The position numbers and the translations under genes are program-made. A DNA stretch of 44,628 nt, from NCBI RefSeq assembly GCF_002217405.1, contig NZ_MUHE01000023.1, positions 1 through 44,628 on the forward strand, written 5' to 3'. This stretch comes from Flavobacterium psychrophilum DSM 3660 = ATCC 49418. GTDB taxonomy: Bacteria; Bacteroidota; Bacteroidia; Flavobacteriales; Flavobacteriaceae. Each line of letters begins with the position of its first letter. The stretch's first letter is position 1. This document shows positions 41,000 to 44,628 of this stretch, in pieces. The notes beneath the pieces were generated by a model. That model saw only the letters and a program-made list of their open reading frames with translations, was not told the DNA's origin and did no database searches.

Positions 41000-42816
41000 T
41001 GGATAACAATATAAAAAAAATATTTCCTTTTGTAAAGCCATACAAAAATCATGTTGTTTGGAATATCTTCTATAATATTCTTTACGCTTTATTTAGTACA
41101 CTTTCATTTATTGCACTAATGCCAATGATGCAGGTGCTTTTTGAAACTACAAAAGCAGTAAACAAAAAACCAATCTGGACTGATATTTGGGATATTACAA
41201 AATACGGCAAAGAATTATTGTACTATAATATTACGCTTTTAGACAAAAAAGACGCTTTAATTTTAGTTATCATTCTAATTATTTTTACTTTTTTCTTTAA
41301 AAATATTTTTAATTATTTGGCCTCCTACCACATGATGCATTTGCAAAACAATGTGTTGAAAGATTTGAGAATTCAGCTTTTTGAAAAAATTATTTCTTTA
41401 CCAATAGGCTTTTATTCCGAACAACGAAAAGGAGATGTCATGTCTAGAATGTTAGGAGATGTAGGTCAGTTTCAGAATACTTTTTTTGTGGTTTTAGAAC
41501 TCATAGTAAGAGAACCTCTAACTATATTGTTTACCATCATTGCCATGTTTAACATTAGTGTAAAATTGACATTGTTTGTTTTTCTTTTTATCCCAATTTC
41601 AGGATTTATCATATCCAGATTAGGAAAAAACTTAAAAAGCAAATCTAATAAAGCACAGGCAGAATCAGGTTTTTTTATATCTATTCTTGAAGAAACTTTG
41701 GGCGGAATGAAAGTCGTAAAAAGCTATAATGCCGAAAATACGTTTACCAAAAAATTTACAGATTCGATAATGAGAATGATAAAATTATCTACCAGTATTG
41801 GAAATAAAAACAACTTAGCATCACCATTAAGCGAATTTTTAGGAATTGTAACCATTGCCATTTTATTATGGTATGGAGGTAAAATGGTTTTGGTTGATCA
41901 CACTTTAGAAGGTGCGGTTTTTATAGTATATATGGCATTAGCATACAACATATTAACTCCTGCAAAAGCAATTTCAAAAGCTTCTTATTCGGTAAAAGCT
42001 GGTATGGCTGCAGCCGAAAGAGTTTTAGTTATCTTAGAACACGAAAATCCAATCAAATCAAAAGAAAATGCTATTGAAAAAAATACTTTTGAAGACAAAA
42101 TTGAAATCAAAAACATTAATTTTCGTTATGAGGAAGAAAATGTATTGAAGAACTTTACCATTACAGTTCCTAAAGGGAAAACTATCGCTTTGGTTGGACA
42201 ATCGGGTTCAGGAAAAAGTACCATTGCTAATTTATTAACTCGTTTTTACGATGTAAATGAAGGAAATATAACTATTGATGGTATTGATATAAAAGACATG
42301 AAACTCGAATCACTTCGTGGTTTGATGGGATTAGTTACGCAAGATTCTATCCTTTTTAATGATACTATAAAAAATAATATTCTTTTAGGCAAAGAAAATG
42401 CAACTGACGAAGAAGTTATTGAAGCACTAAAAATAGCAAATGCTTATGAGTTTGTCATGAATTTGCCAAACGGAATTGAAACCAATATTGGCGATGCCGG
42501 AAACAAACTCTCTGGCGGACAAAAACAACGTTTGTCTATTGCTCGTGCAGTTCTCAAAAATCCTCCAATCATGATTTTAGACGAAGCTACGTCAGCATTA
42601 GATACCGAAAGCGAAAAATTTGTTCAAATTGCATTAGAAAACATGATGCAAAACAGAACTTCGATTGTAATTGCCCATAGATTATCTACTATTCAAAAAG
42701 CAGATAATATTATTGTCATGAAAAAAGGAGAAATTGTAGAACAAGGAACACATACAGAGCTTTTAGCGCTAAACGGAACTTATTCGAACTTGGTAACCAT
42801 GCAAAGTTTCGAATAG
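40999..42816 (+). CDS. ABC exporter, MsbA-like (fused membrane and ATPase domains)
   Basis: This 605-residue half-transporter has six membrane helices (about 1-340), with the coupling stretch ISLPIGFYSEQRKGDVMSRMLGDVGQFQ. The ATPase domain follows (about 365-605): Walker A VALVGQSGSGKSTIANLL-like at about 397, Q-loop GLVTQDSILFNDTIKNNI, signature LSGGQKQRLSIARAVL, Walker B PPIMILDEATSALD and H-loop VIAHRLSTIQ. MsbA-type exporters flip lipid A or other lipids across the inner membrane as homodimers; the cargo here is not certain. It is translationally coupled to the phosphohexomutase gene, which would fit glycolipid or envelope synthesis. Confidence 0.92.
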   Translation: MDNNIKKIFPFVKPYKNHVVWNIFYNILYALFSTLSFIALMPMMQVLFETTKAVNKKPIWTDIWDITKYGKELLYYNITLLDKKDALILVIILIIFTFFFKNIFNYLASYHMMHLQNNVLKDLRIQLFEKIISLPIGFYSEQRKGDVMSRMLGDVGQFQNTFFVVLELIVREPLTILFTIIAMFNISVKLTLFVFLFIPISGFIISRLGKNLKSKSNKAQAESGFFISILEETLGGMKVVKSYNAENTFTKKFTDSIMRMIKLSTSIGNKNNLASPLSEFLGIVTIAILLWYGGKMVLVDHTLEGAVFIVYMALAYNILTPAKAISKASYSVKAGMAAAERVLVILEHENPIKSKENAIEKNTFEDKIEIKNINFRYEEENVLKNFTITVPKGKTIALVGQSGSGKSTIANLLTRFYDVNEGNITIDGIDIKDMKLESLRGLMGLVTQDSILFNDTIKNNILLGKENATDEEVIEALKIANAYEFVMNLPNGIETNIGDAGNKLSGGQKQRLSIARAVLKNPPIMILDEATSALDTESEKFVQIALENMMQNRTSIVIAHRLSTIQKADNIIVMKKGEIVEQGTHTELLALNGTYSNLVTMQSFE

Positions 42817-42885
42817 ATTGTTAGACGCCTTAGATTTTTAGATTAAAAAAAATAAAATTCGTAAACATAAACAATTGAAAAAGTT

Positions 42886-43051
42886 TAATACCACTTAATC
42901 TTTAAAAATACTGGAATATTTATGGACTATATTGTCATTCTGACGAAGGAAGAATCTCAAAATAATAGTCTCTGATGAGATTCTTCCTTCGTCAGAATGA
43001 CAAACTGCGTGTTCTTTTATCCTAGTAAATTCAAGTACTAAATGGTATAAC
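42886..43051. repeat. MITE-like palindromic element (third copy, about 166 bp)
   Basis: The ends TAATACCACTTAATC and (reverse complement) GTTATACCATTTAGTAC match the ends of the elements at 5893-6226. The centre is a perfect 28-bp stem (42932-42959 with 42976-43003) beginning TTGTCATTCTGACGAAGG, with a 16-nt loop. It fills most of the 42817-43135 gap. No target duplication is obvious. Confidence 0.8.
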
Positions 43052-43135
43052 ACGAATTTCTTAACCCTTTAAAGTAAAATTTGTGTAATTTGGGCTAAAA
43101 AAACCAAATTTGCGTTAAAATATTTCTATTAAAAA

Positions 43136-43837
43136 ATGTACATAAACCATCACAATATTAGTCTTCCAGAAAATCCAGATACTATCGTTTGGAAATACTT
43201 AGACTTGTCTAAATTTTTAGATTTATTGTTGTCGCAAAAAATGTTTATGTCTCGTTCGGATAAGTTTGAAGACCAATATGAGGGCACATTTAGCGAACCT
43301 ACTTTTGAAGAAATTAAAAAAATTGCAGCCAATAATCCTGAGTTTTTATATTATTACAAATCACATCGCGAGAAAGTTGCCATTAGCAGTTGGCACACAA
43401 ATGAATATGAAAGTTTTGCAATGTGGCAAATTTTTACCAAAAACCAAGAAGGTTTAGCCATACAATCGACAATTGGGAGATTAAAAGAAGCGCTGCAACT
43501 CGAAAAAAAAAGCAAACAATATATAGGCGAAGTAAATTATATCGATTACAAAAAAGAATATATTCCGTTTGATGATAATTTTTTTCCGTTCTTATTTAAA
43601 CGAAAAAGTTTTCAGTACGAACGTGAAGTTAGGATTATTACCGATGTTACAGAACAAAATATTTCGATAAATGACGGGCTTAAGATTAATGTAAATATTA
43701 ATGCGTTAATCGAAAAAATATATATTCATCCTAAATCTGAAAACTGGTACAAAAAGTTAGTCATCGAATTAGTAACTCAATTGGGTTTCGATTTTGAAAT
43801 TGAAAAATCAGACTTAGAAAGTGATATTTTGATTTAG
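43136..43837 (+). CDS. DUF2971 family protein
   Basis: The 233-residue protein has the family landmarks: VWKYLDLSKFLDLLLSQKMFMSRSDKFEDQYEG at the start, AISSWHTNEYESFAMWQIF in the middle and FKRKSFQYEREVRIIT later. The conserved SRxDxFxDxxEG, SSWH...ES.AMW and E-REVR set suggests an enzyme, but no reaction is established for DUF2971. No signal peptide or membrane segment. It follows the third palindromic element and overlaps the convergent lipoprotein gene by 4 nt at their 3' ends, sharing TTAG as both stop codons. It has no clear partner gene. Confidence 0.85.
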   Translation: MYINHHNISLPENPDTIVWKYLDLSKFLDLLLSQKMFMSRSDKFEDQYEGTFSEPTFEEIKKIAANNPEFLYYYKSHREKVAISSWHTNEYESFAMWQIFTKNQEGLAIQSTIGRLKEALQLEKKSKQYIGEVNYIDYKKEYIPFDDNFFPFLFKRKSFQYEREVRIITDVTEQNISINDGLKINVNINALIEKIYIHPKSENWYKKLVIELVTQLGFDFEIEKSDLESDILI

Positions 43838-44565
43838 TGTATTGCCGAATATTCTTCTACTTTCCAATCTTTATTTTGAAAGTTTACAAAATGATAATGT
43901 ACTTTATCAGTCTTATCGAAAGCGCCGTTTTTATTTATATCTTCTATAGTTCTAAAATATAAACGACTGTTAGATTCAATTAAATTCCAGTCTATAAGCT
44001 CTTCAAAATCAGCAGCAATTTTGGTAAATTTGCTTCCACTAATGTCACTTAAATAAATAGTTTTTATATCGCTAGAATTTATTTTGCCGTCGTTATTGGT
44101 ATCCATATCGGCTAATGTATAAACCAATACTTGTTGCTTTTCTTTATCTGAAACGGTTTTCAAGTAAGTTACTGTTTCTATTAGAACTGGTTTTTCTGTT
44201 AATAAATGTAGTGAATCTGAACCTGTTTTCTGAAATTTAAAATTGCTTATATAACCTGTTATTTCGTATTCACTATAATTAGACACTTTAAAACTTTCGT
44301 CTTTGTCATAAGATGATGATGCGGAACCTGAATTAACTTTAGAGACTCCATCGGTCACACTATATTCGCCCATAGGATGAATTAAGAAATTAGTTCCTTC
44401 TATCTGAATGGGTAAATCTGCAATTTTTATTTGTGTCGAGTCCTTTTTTACGGGTGCTACAACGGCTTTTGCGTCTTCATAAATTACTTTTGGTTTTTTA
44501 GATTCTTGTTTGCAGCTTACCAACAGGATTAGTATTGGAAGAATATATATTGAGAGCTTTTTCAT
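43834..44565 (-). CDS. Lipoprotein with EF-hand-like calcium loops
   Basis: This 243-residue protein begins with a lipoprotein signal (MKKLSIYILPILILLVSCKQ; lipobox LVSC, lipidated Cys18), so it is anchored to a membrane facing the periplasm or the cell surface. The C-terminal half carries two 12-residue calcium-loop candidates: DTNNDGKINSSD, a full match to DxNxDGxIxxxD, and DINKNGAFDKTD. Between them lies a beta-rich stretch (TIYLSDISGSKFTKIA). Such loops occur in dockerin-like and EF-hand domains. I do not know the family; the role is unknown. It has its own -7 box at 44583-44590. Confidence 0.75.
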   Translation of the reverse strand: MKKLSIYILPILILLVSCKQESKKPKVIYEDAKAVVAPVKKDSTQIKIADLPIQIEGTNFLIHPMGEYSVTDGVSKVNSGSASSSYDKDESFKVSNYSEYEITGYISNFKFQKTGSDSLHLLTEKPVLIETVTYLKTVSDKEKQQVLVYTLADMDTNNDGKINSSDIKTIYLSDISGSKFTKIAADFEELIDWNLIESNSRLYFRTIEDINKNGAFDKTDKVHYHFVNFQNKDWKVEEYSAIH

Positions 44566-44582
44566 ATTTTAAAATTTTATAT

Positions 44583-44590
44583 CAAAGATA
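44583..44590 (-). promoter_or_regulatory. -7 box of the lipoprotein gene
   Basis: TATCTTTG on the minus strand, an exact TAnnTTTG match, 18 nt upstream of the start codon. Confidence 0.55.
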
Positions 44591-44628
44591 AGATTATTTA
44601 TAATTAGAAAAGTAGAATGTCATAAAGT

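Noticed and set aside
43136..43837. DUF2971 gene as part of a defence system
   Set aside because: It stands alone beside a lipoprotein and a repeat, with no nuclease, helicase, toxin-antitoxin or phage-related neighbour to support this.

Overview
The window looks like chromosome from a Flavobacterium-type member of the Bacteroidota. The DNA is AT-rich. Start codons lack Shine-Dalgarno sequences, and many genes are preceded by the Bacteroidota -7 box TAnnTTTG. Gene content agrees: the parA-parB-DUF5683-dapB-lepB-wbqC string, a GlmU-like nucleotidyltransferase, type B L31, and methylmalonyl-CoA mutase in two subunits. It is mostly core chromosome; I see no intact insertion sequence, prophage, CRISPR array or defence island.

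Layout. 1-2.8 kb: two tandem paralogous PAS proteins, a 47-residue small protein and an ECF-type sigma factor, all on the minus strand. 3.0-5.8 kb: uvrA. 5.8-6.4 kb: a nested pair of palindromic repeat elements. 6.4-15.5 kb: a secreted YD-like repeat protein, then the cyanophycin module (isoaspartyl peptidase, cyanophycinase, cyanophycin synthetase), a DPP-IV-type peptidase and a secreted protein with a glutamine-amidotransferase-like elbow. 15.65 kb: tRNA-Pro(TGG). 15.8-20.2 kb: a DUF2339/DUF3999 membrane pair with small membrane proteins. 20.3-25.4 kb: uridine kinase, an FtsB/DivIC-like protein, and mutA and mutB with a small glycine-rich secreted protein between them. 25.4-26.0 kb: a decayed IS982-type transposase. 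26.0-31.6 kb: the minus-strand parA to wbqC operon with a four-helix-bundle gene wedged in near its end. 32.0-36.6 kb: a dienoyl-CoA-reductase-like SDR, mtaB, a GlmU-family protein and rpmE2. 36.9-42.8 kb: DUF4199, a glycosyltransferase, a zinc-ribbon/SH3 protein, a phosphohexomutase and an MsbA-like exporter. 42.9-44.6 kb: a third palindromic element, a DUF2971 protein and a lipoprotein.

How genes work together. CphA polymerises Asp and Arg into cyanophycin, CphB cuts it to beta-Asp-Arg dipeptides, and the isoaspartyl peptidase splits these into amino acids. MutA and MutB interconvert succinyl-CoA and methylmalonyl-CoA. ParA/ParB, DapB and LepB combine chromosome segregation, lysine/peptidoglycan precursor supply and protein export in one transcript.

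The most interesting non-genic signal is a family of about 166-168 bp MITE-like elements with imperfect terminal inverted repeats and a long central hairpin. One copy is inserted in the middle of another (5893-6226) and a third lies at 42886-43051. A second interspersed family shares end motifs but has variable interiors, with four copies. Nothing here is a clearly new enzymatic system. All domain calls come from reading motifs, without database searches.
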